Shown here: piece after piece, positions 11,099 to 22,000 of the stretch
Layout of the letters: the number at the start of each line of letters is the position of its first letter
Numbering within the stretch: the first letter of the stretch is position 1
Assembly: GCA_014904845.1 (NCBI GenBank)
Contig: MU119730.1
Coordinates: forward strand, 1 to 23,200
Length of the DNA: 23,200 nucleotides
Origin: Acephala macrosclerotiorum
Lineage: Eukaryota; Ascomycota; Leotiomycetes; Helotiales; Mollisiaceae
Direction: 5' to 3'
Notes under the pieces: model-generated
What the model was told of the DNA's origin: nothing
The model's input: only the letters and a program-made list of their open reading frames with translations
Databases searched by the model: none
Program-made: the position numbers and the translations under genes

Positions 11099-12463
11099 AT
11101 GACTGACATCATGGACTCGCAGAGCGAACGTGGCCGTCGACCCTACTCTTCGCCCTCATTAAAAAGCTCGACCCCACCTTCCAGCTCAAGCTTTTCTCTC
11201 TCTTTTAATCTCCCCGACTCACGACCCTCCTCACCCGCATCCTCTGTATTCTCCGAATCTTCACGAAGCACCATGTCCACCTCGAGTTCTACACCAGATC
11301 TGGTGCGACAGAACACCGCAGATATTGTCGAACGAGATTACTTCTCAGAGAATCCACCTCCAGCAGCCCTCGACAAGCACACCGAGTTAGCAAGACAATT
11401 CATCAATTCCCATGCAACTGCTGGCAGACGTGTGGTGTTGGTGACATCAGGTGGCACAACCGTTCCTCTCGAAAGACAAACCGTACGATTCATCGACAAT
11501 TTCAGCGCTGGAACAAGAGGAGCCACGTCCGCTGAATACTTCCTCGAAACAGGATACGCAGTCATCTTCCTTCACAGACAATTCAGTCTACTGCCATACT
11601 CTCGACATTACAGCCATGCGACAGATTGTTTCCTCGATTTCCTACACGAAGGACCAGATGGCAGCGTGGTAGCCAATGAAGAATACCGCGAGAAGATGCT
11701 CACAGTCCTACGAAAATACAACGATGCCAAGAACAAGAACCTACTCCTCACTCTCCCTTTCACCACCATAACCGATTATCTCTTCGTCCTCCGCGCAATT
11801 GCACAACTCATGCGACCATTAGGGCCGAACGGGCTCCTCTACCTCGCCGCAGCAGTATCCGACTTCTTTGTCCCTCCAGAACGCATGCAAGAGCATAAAA
11901 TCCAGTCCACGAATGCCGTAGATACACAACCAGAACCAGAACCGCAAGCAGAGAGCGAAGAAGAAGAAGCATTCGATAACTTCGATTCCTCCCCCGCCGT
12001 ACCCCGCAGCAAACGCCTAATAGTCGATCTCGACCCCGTCCCGAAATTCCTCAAGAATCTCGTCGATGGCTGGGCACCAGAAGGAATGATCGTCTCTTTC
12101 AAACTTGAAACTGATCCCAAGATTCTCGTTCATAAAGCACAATATTCTCTCGACCGCTACCAACATCATCTCGTTATCGGCAATCTACTATCAACGCGTA
12201 AATGGGAGGTTGTTTTCGTAGCACCGAATCAGAAAGATCAATGGATTAGGGTACCGAGAAGTAGGAGGAAGAAGACTATTTCTGGAGTTGAGAATATGGT
12301 TGGTGTTGCAGCGAGTGGTGGAGAGATTGGTGAAGAGCCTTTGGATCCGAAGGATTTGCCGGAGGGGGAGCCGGAGGTGGAGATTGAGAGTTTGATTATT
12401 CCTGCCGTGGAAGAGATGCATACGGCACATATTAAGAAGTCGAAGGCTAGACAGGTGGCATAG
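11099..12463 (+). CDS. CAB2: Phosphopantothenate-cysteine ligase (PPCS)
   Basis: A single-exon frame of 454 residues. The enzyme joins cysteine to 4'-phosphopantothenate using a nucleotide triphosphate, the second step of coenzyme A synthesis; the eukaryotic form is separate from the decarboxylase, as here. Diagnostic stretches are VLVTSGGTTVPLE (113-125), RFIDNFSAGTRGA (130-142), GYAVIFLHR (152-160), LYLAAAVSDFFVP (247-259), MIVSFKLETDP (330-340) and VIGNLLSTR (359-367). The first ~80 residues are a Ser/Pro-rich extension that I do not expect from the yeast enzyme; ATG codons at residues 5 and 59 are alternative starts, and the latter would remove most of the extension. An acidic insert lies at about 275-294, before the DLDPVPKFL segment, and a charged tail follows residue 400. 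The start at 11099 is the first ATG after the TATA-like element. No targeting signal is evident, so it is probably cytosolic. Confidence 0.9.
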   Translation: MTDIMDSQSERGRRPYSSPSLKSSTPPSSSSFSLSFNLPDSRPSSPASSVFSESSRSTMSTSSSTPDLVRQNTADIVERDYFSENPPPAALDKHTELARQFINSHATAGRRVVLVTSGGTTVPLERQTVRFIDNFSAGTRGATSAEYFLETGYAVIFLHRQFSLLPYSRHYSHATDCFLDFLHEGPDGSVVANEEYREKMLTVLRKYNDAKNKNLLLTLPFTTITDYLFVLRAIAQLMRPLGPNGLLYLAAAVSDFFVPPERMQEHKIQSTNAVDTQPEPEPQAESEEEEAFDNFDSSPAVPRSKRLIVDLDPVPKFLKNLVDGWAPEGMIVSFKLETDPKILVHKAQYSLDRYQHHLVIGNLLSTRKWEVVFVAPNQKDQWIRVPRSRRKKTISGVENMVGVAASGGEIGEEPLDPKDLPEGEPEVEIESLIIPAVEEMHTAHIKKSKARQVA

Positions 12464-14322
12464 AGGGTGGGGCCAGGAACCTCAAGGACTGATGACCGAG
12501 GCATAATTGTATATATCGTCAAAGTTTGGATACTTGGCTTATAATAATGGTTGGTCAATGAACGGCCTTAGAGCAGGAGCATGTTGGAGTTTGGATACAA
12601 CATTCCAAAAGCGAATGAGCGAATTGAAATTTCCAACATTGAGAGAAGAACTCGTACTCTTCCCAGCTCAACACAGCCACCAACATTCCCGGGGAGAATG
12701 GCATCTCGAGCTAAAATCAATTCGAAACCTAACACTTAGGAAGTTTCTTTCGTATATATGCACAATCAAACGGGTGACCAATATTCTTACTGGAAATTGC
12801 ATTAGCTACAGACAGTCCTGCACCAACATTGTAGGAAGGAAAGTTGTTAGTTCAATCCCCAACATTCGGGCAAGGTATAAGTTGCATCCTATAGTTCCGG
12901 ATGGAGCAGCCTCACTCGTCCCTTGTTTATTTACCTCCCTTCAAATCCTTGCTATCAATTTCTTTCTGCTGTTAACATCTCAATCTCACTTCATTTCCAA
13001 AGTCCTTCCTATGTGTTTCCAGCAACTACTCATCCCGTTATAATATTTCCCCCCTTGTCCTTGTCCTATCTACACTTGCTTTCTTTCGCTTGTTGCAACG
13101 TCTTTCTAGCCAAGGTTTGCTACAAAAGCAAGAACTGTTGTTCTTTGATCTTAGTGCAAAACAAGTTTATATAATTCGAAAAAAGCACTCTCACTCAGGG
13201 TAGGGAAGAGGTAGGTCATTTAACTTGAACGCTTGAGATTGCTTTCATGAATTTATTCTACAGATATATTCACCTCTCCCTCCCTCCCAACAACACCTTC
13301 ACGCCTGAACTATCCTCCTCACGACATTTCGGGACCAAAACGTTCAACCTAACCGCCCAACTTCTATACAGGATCTTGTCCAGCAGCATGTGACATGTAT
13401 ATCGACTTTGCTTAAGCAGCCAAGCAAGTCCGCATGTTTTGGGTTGAATTCACATTTTTAACAAGAAAAGGAGGTAAGTGAAGGTGACACCGCGCCCGAA
13501 ATCCTCCCACCACCATCTGATTCTCAAAACGCCTAAGCCAACGACCCACTCGACTTGTATATAAACCCCATGTCCTCTTTCAACAAGAACAAATAACAAG
13601 CTACGGGACCAGTTTAAAAACTGCGATGCTTTCTTGAAAACGCCAACCAGACTGGTAACGTAACAAGACGGCCGTCGGCTATTTGAAAACATCGGGATTA
13701 TTTGGAGATCTGGGAGGCTGGAAGGGAAGCTTGAGAAAGATAAGGAAAAAGTGATTTATGGGTTTCGTTGTTAACAAGATGCACTCACTTGTCCGTATTC
13801 GTTGCTAAGATGACGTTGAAAGAGTGGTTGATGGTCGTGGTAACTCCTTTCGCCGATCTCCCTCCTTCCAACACTTTCCTGCTACAGCATTCAATGAGTT
13901 CAAATCGTGTGTGGGTTGGTTAGGAATCTCTCGCATCTTTTTGAGGGGACTGGCCTTACCGAAGAGGTTCTGGAGAGCCCTCGACATATGGAGATTGTAC
14001 ATTATACTTAGACACCGATACACATCCGAAAGGAAGACAAGAGTACTCAACAAATCTTCCATAAACATTCTATCTCATACACATAAACGTAGCCCTGAGA
14101 CAACTAACAAGAACCTTCAATACACAAACACAGCCATCCGGATCCAAAGACCAGTCTAGCTTCTCATACACAAATACCGCCGGTTTTTTCTTTCTCTCTA
14201 GTCTCAATGCATATGAACCTCACACAAGAAGTGGTATCACCCATCCACCAACGCCTCGCTAATCGCACACAAAAATCTGAAGACAAATACAGGAAGGGGA
14301 AAGGTACTCGAGCAGAAGAACT
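12464..14322. other. Long convergent intergenic region
   Basis: This stretch lies between the ends of the plus-strand ligase gene and the minus-strand RPC31 gene, so both 3' untranslated regions are here. The open frames at 12507-13043 and elsewhere have no domain or protein-like pattern. A pyrimidine-rich run at about 13265-13330 and a TATA word at 13557-13564 (TATATAAA) resemble promoter pieces, but no gene follows clearly. A weak candidate two-exon small gene on the minus strand (13987-13785) is described in the findings. Confidence 0.45.
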
Positions 14323-15216
14323 CTAGTAATCCTCACCACCACCATCACCATCTTCCTCATACTCACCCTCGCCATTATCAAAGTATTGCTCTCCGTTGTA
14401 GTCATCTCCGATCTCATCGTCGTCGTATTCGTCGTCGATTTCTATGATAAAGATCAGCTTGCTTTCCAAATAAACGAATACCTCGTGGGAGTAGAGTGCT
14501 TACCTTCATCCTTCCCCTCTTCATCAAGCTCCTCGTTATCATCATCTCCGGTTACGTTGTGGATCTTCTCCAACACCAGTCGAGTCTTCAAGGAGGTGTC
14601 CTTTCCGTCAAGGAGCGCGGCTTTTCGTGCCATGGCTCGATTGATGTGGTTTCGGACTTCTTGGCCTTCGGTGCCCTCCAGGGTTGACCAGAGCTCTTCG
14701 GGGAAGAGTGACTTGTCTGGAACTTGTTAGCAATTTTCAAACAGATCAGATTGGAGGTACTGACCGAATGGCTGATCAGACAACTTGGGGAGATCTCTCT
14801 GCTTAGGAGCATAGCGCATAGAGTATGTCTCGACACCGTGGAAAGGATCCATATCAGCCTTGCGATTGGTACCGTATTGACGATTGAATTGCTCTTCTCC
14901 GAATGTCTTCGCGGGGGCATTGGGGTCGCGCTTCGTAGGTTGGGTGTAGAGGGGTCCGCGGTGGACTTTGTCGATCAGGTTCTTGTAATTATTGATCTCT
15001 CGTCGTTCCTTCTGGGTAAGGGGAGCTGGTCTCTTCAGGTTGGGATGTGGCTGTGACTGTTAGCAATTACGTAGGGAGGGAGGGGAGTATACTCACAGGG
15101 AATAGATCAGTAGGCTTTGACTCCAGCTTGATCGAGGCATCGTACTCCCAGGTTGCACCCTTCAACATGCCACTGCCAGCCCCTCCACCTCCTCTGCCAC
15201 GTCCACGGCCTGCCAT
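14323..15216 (-). CDS. RPC31: RNA polymerase III subunit RPC31/RPC7
   Basis: Four exons: 15216-15097, 15050-14765, 14716-14504 and 14441-14323; introns of 46, 48 and 62 nt (donors GTGAGT, GTCAGT, GTAAGC; the first two have GCTAAC branches). The product is 245 residues, close to the 251 of yeast Rpc31. It begins MAGRGRGRGGGG, has LFP followed by PHPNLKRPAPLT and then VHRGPLYT in exon 2 (the family core), and ends in a very acidic Asp/Glu/Gly tail closing with GGEDY, the hallmark of this subunit. The protein belongs to the C82-C34-C31 subcomplex that helps Pol III start transcription of tRNA, 5S and other small RNA genes in the nucleus. The ATG at 15216 was chosen by the family N-terminus, but the frame is open upstream for at least 187 more codons; see the next entry. 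Confidence 0.9.
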
Positions 15217-15777
15217 TTCCTGCCCCGCTGTAGTCGTTAAGGTCGAGGTTCGCTGCGTAATTCTTGGTCCAAAGGCGGAAGTATGATAAAGTGGTCGAAT
15301 GATGCGAATGCTCTGGCTCTGGGTTGTTGCCGGAAGCTCTTGTCGCGTCGAATTCTCGTGGCTTGCGTTGTTCTCGTCCTCTTCGTGTTCTTCGTGTTCT
15401 GTGACTGAAGCTACTCCGTTTGCGTCGCCAGAAAATAAATTTGTCTCGTCGCCAACCGTATTGCGGGGTTGAGGTTCGGACTGGTCCGCCTGGTCACCGT
15501 AATACTGTACCCCAGCTTCCTTGGCCTGTCTTACCGATGCGGGCAACATATTAGGGATCCATTCCTCAACTGCGACGACGCCGCCGTTTCTCATGCGTCG
15601 GCCTTCTACATAATTGTCGTGGAACAGGTGCTCGACTTTGTTCTCAGCATTGTATGTCAGCCAGTCGCCCTCGAGGGTGGCTTTCCAGTGCAACTCTTTC
15701 TTGGTAATTTGATCGGGATCCAAGGCATAGTCAGGCGCAACCTGCTTTCCATTCTCATAGTGGTGGGGCCACGACAT
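15217..15777 (-). CDS. Unidentified open frame in phase with RPC31
   Basis: From the ATG at 15777 the frame runs 187 codons with no stop directly into the RPC31 ATG. I do not recognise the family. The first ~105 residues look like a real folded domain (MSWPHHYENGK, DYALDPDQITKKELHWKA, LEGDWLTYNAENKVEHLFHD, EEWIPNMLP), rich in aromatic and charged residues; the rest is low-complexity and acidic. Possibilities are: (a) a separate gene whose true 3' end lies beyond an unseen splice, overlapping RPC31; (b) a genuine N-terminal fusion to RPC31; (c) a leader of RPC31 that is open by chance, which its protein-like composition argues against. The frame is also open upstream of 15777 (to about 15882) and a CTCCAG acceptor-like site lies near 15830, so an upstream exon cannot be excluded. 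The start codon is 116 bases from that of the divergent gene at 15894. Confidence 0.4.
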
Positions 15778-15893
15778 AGCTTCGACACAGGAGGGCAGAC
15801 GATATTGGCGTAGATCGAACCTGGAGGAATGCAGAGAGAAAGAGAGAGTTCGGAGAAGAAATACTGCTGCTGCTAAGAGCAAAGACTGCGAAG

Positions 15894-17145
15894 ATGGAGG
15901 AGGTCCCCGTTACTGGTCTGGAAGAACTCGAAAGACACCTCGAAGTGCTCGTTGAAGTTCCGGAAACCCCTCTGAATGCGAAGTTGTTTGATGAGGTCGA
16001 GTTGCAGCTTACTGGTATGTTGTTTACACGTCTTTGTCACGTCTAAGGACCACCTGCGGTAGTGCCGCCCTTTTGGGACAGACGTGTGCGGTTGTGCTTT
16101 CCCGAGTCAGAACAATGTTGTTAGCGGTGATATTGAGCTTCTTTTCTTCCTGATGAGATCTCTGTTGTTCGGCAGATCACGGTGCTAACAATCTCCAGAC
16201 ACCAATATCCCTCCATTGATTCCGAGACTGCTCCCGAAGCTCACCCAGATTCTCCTCACCTATACCGAAGACCCTACAATACTTGCAAGCCTTTCTACGA
16301 AGCTTCTCCGCCCTATAAAGTTCACACAAGCCCTTACCCTAGCCTCTGAAGATGCTCTCATACAAGCCCTCAGTTCTCCGGCCCCTGCTGCTGCGATTCT
16401 CGCAATCACAGTTATCGAGAAGGCAACAAGAAGTCCAGGCGATACCGCAATATTATCGATCATGAAAGGAGTGGTGGAGGCATTCCTAAGAACATGGTTG
16501 AGCACACCTCACGTTGGAGTCGGAGAGAAGGCTACACAAACTCTAGGAAATCTGCTGGAGGTGGACTGTGATGGCAGAACCTCTGCTGATCTCGATACCA
16601 AGATGCATGGTCTACAGCTTGCATCTGGCATGCCACCAGGTCAAGGTTTATTATGGCGCCGAATATTCCAAGACCGCGAGATCTACGACTTGATCTTCTT
16701 GCTCTGCAGTTTCACTACAATGGGAACGGGAGAGGGTCAATTGGACGAGAGGCAGAAGTCGTTGGCACAAGCAAGATTATTACGAGTCCTTCCACGGTTG
16801 TCGGTCCTCGATTTTCAAACGATCACTCGCTCCCATTTCCCAGACATCGAGGCGCGGTATGGCGTGCAGGAGCAAGGACTGCTGTATTTTGCAGCTGTGG
16901 AAATGGTTAATAAGGAAGAGGACCCGTTGATGCACGTTACTTTGATCGACTTTTTCGCCGACTTCCTCAACCTTATGAGCAGGACGGAGCTCACGAAGCC
17001 TACGATGGACTATCTTGCCGCGTTGATGAAAAAGGTGGTTGGCTCAGATCCTACGATCTATAAGAGTCTCGAGTCTCTGGCTGTATCGGACGAAACCTCT
17101 CCAGAATTGCAAGATCTCCTAGTCAAGCTGAACGAATACCCTTGA
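15894..17145 (+). CDS. HSM3/S5b-like proteasome base assembly chaperone
   Basis: Two exons, 15894-16014 and 16199-17145, with a 184-nt phase-1 intron (donor GTATGT, branch GCTAAC at about 16184, acceptor CTCCAG); predicted 355 residues. The protein is all-helical in look, with repeated Leu-rich ARM/HEAT-type helices (IPRLLPKLTQILLTY, AAAILAITVIEKAT, GVGEKATQTLGNLLE, LIDFFADFLNLM). It resembles the fungal family annotated as DNA mismatch repair protein HSM3; Hsm3/S5b is now known as a chaperone that binds the Rpt1 ATPase during assembly of the 19S proteasome base. At 355 residues it is shorter than yeast Hsm3 (about 480), so it may be a reduced form or only a related helical-repeat protein. 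The ATG at 15894 is the first one in frame and gives a coherent N-terminus (EEVPVTGLEELERHLEVL). The gene is divergent from the unidentified minus-strand frame. Confidence 0.55.
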
Positions 17146-19017
17146 GCTCCTTATCTACATCATAGGGAGGGAAAAAATTGAAGAATGGAACACGATTCGA
17201 GCGCAGATTAGCACGAGTCGACCATGTTTGACTAAGAAGACCAACCGAAGAAGAGTGTGAGATGGCAGCTGCGAGAGCCGGCTTGAGTCGCAGATTAGAG
17301 CTTGTGTATAGCACCTAGCCTGGTGATAGCAGTTTTCACGCGAAAAATACCTAATGCAACACACAGTTGTCTCACTTGTAGGGGGAGAGTCTCAAAACCA
17401 GATTACTGAGTCTTGTTTTGTCCCCTATAGTGCAAGGATACGCGAAGATCTTCACGCACACTAGTTTACCAAGCCGCTTGGCAGATTTGCACATGTTGAT
17501 GATTTCATTTTAGGCAAGGCTGTCATCTATCTTCGCTTCTTCTAGCGAATCACCATAACGTCATATAGGATCCTTCAATGTGTGTACCTCCTTACTTGGG
17601 CGATCCTATTTTTGATCTGTAACGATGCAAGGGCATCAATCCAGGTCTTTGGGCAGCATTCTGGTTGGTATCTATGGCGAGGCTCATTGGTCTGACCCGC
17701 ATGCTCAAATAGGCTTTCAATTTATATCATTTCTCCTGCCATCTATATACTCACATTGTTCGGAAAATCATCAGAAAGAAAGCGCTTGCAGGACGGAGGT
17801 AAGCCCCGGCCGTGTGGAATCAAACTCTCCACACCTTTATCTCTTCAAAACGCTGCAATGACTGCGTGTTGCGGCGGTCTCCCGATGGCTAAAGATATCT
17901 GACGACAATTAATTGCTGTATGTAAGTATAATGCAGCACGGAGAAGCGTTGAAGATTTGAAGATTTGAGGATCTCGAATACGCTGGTTGCTTGTTCCGAA
18001 GATAGCGCGAGGATAGGAGAAGATTAGATTCCAATGATAACCAAGAGATTATATTGATGAAAAATGACATCCCGCAAGCCTCATCAGCCCCATTGTGCCG
18101 TAAACGTTTTGTGAAGCCCCCGCCTTTTCCGAATGTCGCCATCTTGTCTCCGTTCGCTTGTCTTGGCGGCAGGGGGCAATGATCACGTGTCAAGGCCAAC
18201 TTTAATCTTGTTCCAACGACGCCCTTTCGTTTCTTCCCTCTCTCTGTCCTTCCAACAGCCCTCGACACTCCCCAACCCCTAATGTCGGCGATCAAACCTT
18301 CTAATCTTATCCATCATGTTCGAATCTTTCAAATTATATTCCTTTCTTTCTCAGCAAACGATAATCACACTTGGCACATTCTCCCGTGTCGGAAAAATCA
18401 GTAAAGAAGCAAAAATGTGTCCTAAGCCGGAGTGCCGTTTGACGACTTGAGACTTCTAAGACAACACCGGTACCTGCGTCATGGTGTCTACTTTTCTACT
18501 CAGCTCCTACCTTTTGAGATATGACTAAGGTCAAGTACAGGCTATAAACAATTTCCACATCATGAAAAAGAAAGACATCACCAAAAGTACTCGCAGTTTT
18601 CAGCTCCAAGTGGTTACGGATTGATGTTTCCCTTTTGGGGGGGATGTTGGAGGCAATTGAGGATCAGGGGATGAGGCCTACGCCATTGATCTCAACGTCC
18701 CTCGGCCCAGGATTCAGACTCAGTCTTATCTTGGACCAACATCATCAAAGAAGAATGACGGCACACATATTTTATTGTACCCCATGCCTGATTATCTACT
18801 CTTCTCCTCAATTAGGCACAGTGAACCCCACAGGATTAAGCTTCCGTGTCTTGGCCCTTTCCGCCGCCTTCTGCACACCCCTTCTTGCTCTGTTATATAC
18901 CCGTCCTCTCCAGCAGCACGCGATGGATTTCAATTATCGATCTTTTTTCATGGAAGTTTAATTCTTTTTTGAGGGAAAGCATTACTCGTTCTGCTTAACC
19001 CAAACCCTTTCATAATC
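17146..19017. other. Intergenic region before the WSC gene
   Basis: No domain-bearing frame was found on either strand. Seen here: a 7-bp perfect stem with a 9-nt loop at 17812-17834 (GTGTGGA / TCCACAC), a palindromic CACGTG at 18184-18189 (the core bound by Cbf1/Pho4-type bHLH factors), and a 44-codon plus-strand frame at 18316-18450. The right part, from about 18640, should hold the promoter and leader of the gene starting at 19018. Confidence 0.45.
18892..18900 (+). promoter_or_regulatory. TATA-like element upstream of the WSC gene
   Basis: The word GTTATATAC lies about 120 bp before the start codon at 19018, in a plausible position for a core promoter; a pyrimidine-rich stretch surrounds it. 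Confidence 0.3.
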
Positions 19018-22000
19018 ATGGGGCCACACATCTTAACCCGATTGTTAGTTCTAGGAGCGACGTTTGGATTCGCGGACGCAGCCAAGAGAGGAGGGTACTT
19101 TCGACGAGCAGCAGAGAGTTCTAGTTCTTGCGATCAGGTCTTTACGACAACGGTTTACCCAACGGATACGGTGACGGCTACAGGGAGTGGTGAGGTGACG
19201 AGTTATGTTTCTGCGACGCCAGTGACGGAATGGGTTACGGTTCAGGCGTCAGATTGTTCTTCGAGTTCGAGTATTGCGATGTCTTCATCCTATGATACTA
19301 GCTCGTCTAGTTTTCCATCATCCTCGCCGTACGATTCCTCGAGTGGTGCTATGTCGAGCTCGTACTTCTCAAGCGAAATGCCCGCGTCCTCGGAGTCCTC
19401 AGAAATGGCATCTTCGACCGCTTTACAATCCTCCGCGGAGTACTCATCCAGTGGATCTCCTTCCTCATCCTATGAGTCCTCAAGTACCGCCATGTCCTCC
19501 AGTGGAAGCCCGTCTTCCTCGATCTCGTCCGGAATGGCGTCCTCAACGTATTCATCGGCCGTGATTTCCTCAACTGAATCACCACCCTCTTCCTATTTGG
19601 AGACTTCGAGTGCCGCTGTTTCCGGTTCCTTCGCTATGCCATCCTCAACTGCTGCGTTTTCATACCAGTCCTCCAATAGCAGCAGTGTCACAAGCCTATC
19701 GGCATCAGATTCTTCTTCTCCGTCTTCGAGCAGCATGGGCTCTAGTCCCAGTTCTTCATCTATTGAATCTTCAAGTTTGGGAAGCTCGACTGAAAGCTCA
19801 TTTCCTTCAAGTTCGTCTTATGAGAGCAGCGCCCGTTCGACGCAGGGATTCTCGCCGTCTTCTTCGGTTTACGAAAGTAGCTCCTCAGCGGCAACCAGTA
19901 GTTCGATTCAAACAAGTCCAGATTCTTCATCCACCTCTTCCGGAGCGATTTCCTCGTCAACGTATAGCGCGGCAGCGAGCAGCACGATGCAATATACATC
20001 AGAGAGCTCAACAGTGCCCTCAGGGGCCGCGTCGTCGACCGTCGCCAGCCAGTCAAGTCTCGAGACGTCCTCTTCTGCAGCGAGCAGCAGCGTTTACAGT
20101 TCGGAGTCCTCCGGAGCGGCTACAACTCAGTATAGCACGTCTAGTCTCGACTCTTCACTCTCAGTGGCAGCCAGCGGTAGTGTGTACAATTGTGAATCGC
20201 CAACGGACAGTTCTTCAGTTCTAACGAGCACGAACGATGCTTCTAGCGCCCAAAGTAGTTCAATCGACTCAGCATCTGCGAGTGCTAGTCAGAGCTACTC
20301 TCAAAATGGATCTGGGACATCCTCAGCGGTCAGCTCCTCACTTCCGAGCAGCACGAGCAATGTCTCCAGCGCACCGAGTAGCACACTGTACTCGGAGTCT
20401 GCAAGTGGCAGTCAGAGCGAATCCCAAAGCCTATCGGCTTCCCAATCTGCATCAGCGTCTGCTACTGCGCCGCTCTCGGCAGCTGTAACAACCTCTGTGT
20501 TCAGCGAAACGAGTATGTCGAGCGATGTTCAATCATCCGCTGGCGCCCAGACAACCACCGCCGTTGGCCCCGTAGACACATTGACTTCGCAATCAGCAGC
20601 GTCCGCAACAATTGCGGCAGCAGCACCAACATACATCACATCAGAAGGACCTTTCGTCGAGCAAGGTTGCTACTCGGATCCGAATGACTCTGGATATCCT
20701 CTGACAAGCGTCGGGTCTCAAACCCAGGTACAGAGCGTTACAGAATGCTTGAACTTCTGCTCAAACGGCGATTTCACAATCGCTGGTGTAGAGGGGACGA
20801 CTTGCTTCTGTTCTAATTCTCAGGATACTACGGCGTCCACTACAACGGATTCGGGCTGCGCTGCACCTTGCCCTGGAGACGCTTCACAGGTTTGTGCTGG
20901 TATGAAGAAGAGGAGGAAGAGAGATATCTTTGTTCGCAGTGGAGCTCCTATTGTGGTTTATCACGTCAGTCGAGGCCTATGCTCACATCTTTGATGAATG
21001 CTAATGTTAAACAGTTACAACCCATCTCCTCAACCTCTTCCGCGATGACATCGACAGCAGCACCTTCGACCAGCGACCTCTCACCAAGCTCCACTTCTTG
21101 CGATCTGCCAGATGTGACAGTCACAATGGCAAGCGGAAGTGCGAGTACCTCGACTTTGACGGCTTCTGCTACGGGGGTGACTTTATACATTTCCGCGTCC
21201 GTTTCTGATGTGACGGTATGGGAGACGGCAGTTTCATGCTCGTTGACAATGAGAAGTTCTCCCTCCTCATCTGTGTCCTCTTTTGGGGCTCAATCATCCT
21301 CTGATTTGAACTCTGAATCGTTGTCTGCGTCTGCTTCTGCATCGCTATCAAGTCAACCTTCAAGCACAGCTGCGGCTTCATCTTCTTCGAGCCTGCCATC
21401 CTCAAGTTCGAGTCTGGATTCATCGTCCGTGTCCGCCTCTGTCTCCCTATCAAGCCAACCATCAAGCACAGCGATGGAATCGTCATCTTCGTCTGCAACC
21501 CAGATATCTTCGCTCGAATTCTCTTCTGCATTATCCCCTAGTTTACCATCTTCAACAACCGTGGCTGGTGCTGCTCAATCATCTTCAAGCCTGCCTTTCA
21601 GTTCAATAGTCTTGTCGAGTGTGCCATCGTCCACAACTGTTGCAGGAGGAGCAGCATCTACGAGTGTTCCGTCCAACCCAACGACCTCCGGTGCCATACT
21701 CCCCACAGCAGCCCTTGTACCAAAAATCGTCACATCTAACGGCCCCTATGTCGAACAAGGCTGCTACCAAGATTCTGGAGACACCGGATACCCTCTCATT
21801 GCCGCCATCCCGGCCGCAAACACCGGAAACATCGCAGATTGCATCAACGAATGTTCTGGGTTACTCTTCACTTATGCTGGTGTTGAGGGAGGTAATTGTT
21901 ATTGTGCTAACGCGGTAGATACTTCTGCTCCGACAACTGATGGAGCTTGTGATACACCGTGCCAGAACGATCCTTCGGAGTTCTGCGCTGGGATGAGAAG

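Noticed and set aside
12507..13043. 178-codon plus-strand open frame after the ligase gene
   Set aside because: No domain, no splice context, composition like non-coding DNA; probably ligase 3' region.
13890..13910. GAGTTCAAATC resembling a tRNA T-arm/B box
   Set aside because: No matching acceptor, D or anticodon arms around it.
17909..18295. 128-codon minus-strand frame
   Set aside because: Basic, low-complexity N-terminus and no domain; no splice or conservation evidence.
20868..21014. Apparent separate start of a 399-codon protein at 20868
   Set aside because: This is the exon 2 frame of the WSC gene extended backwards through exon 1 and the intron; a phase-0 intron at 20965-21014 joins the two.
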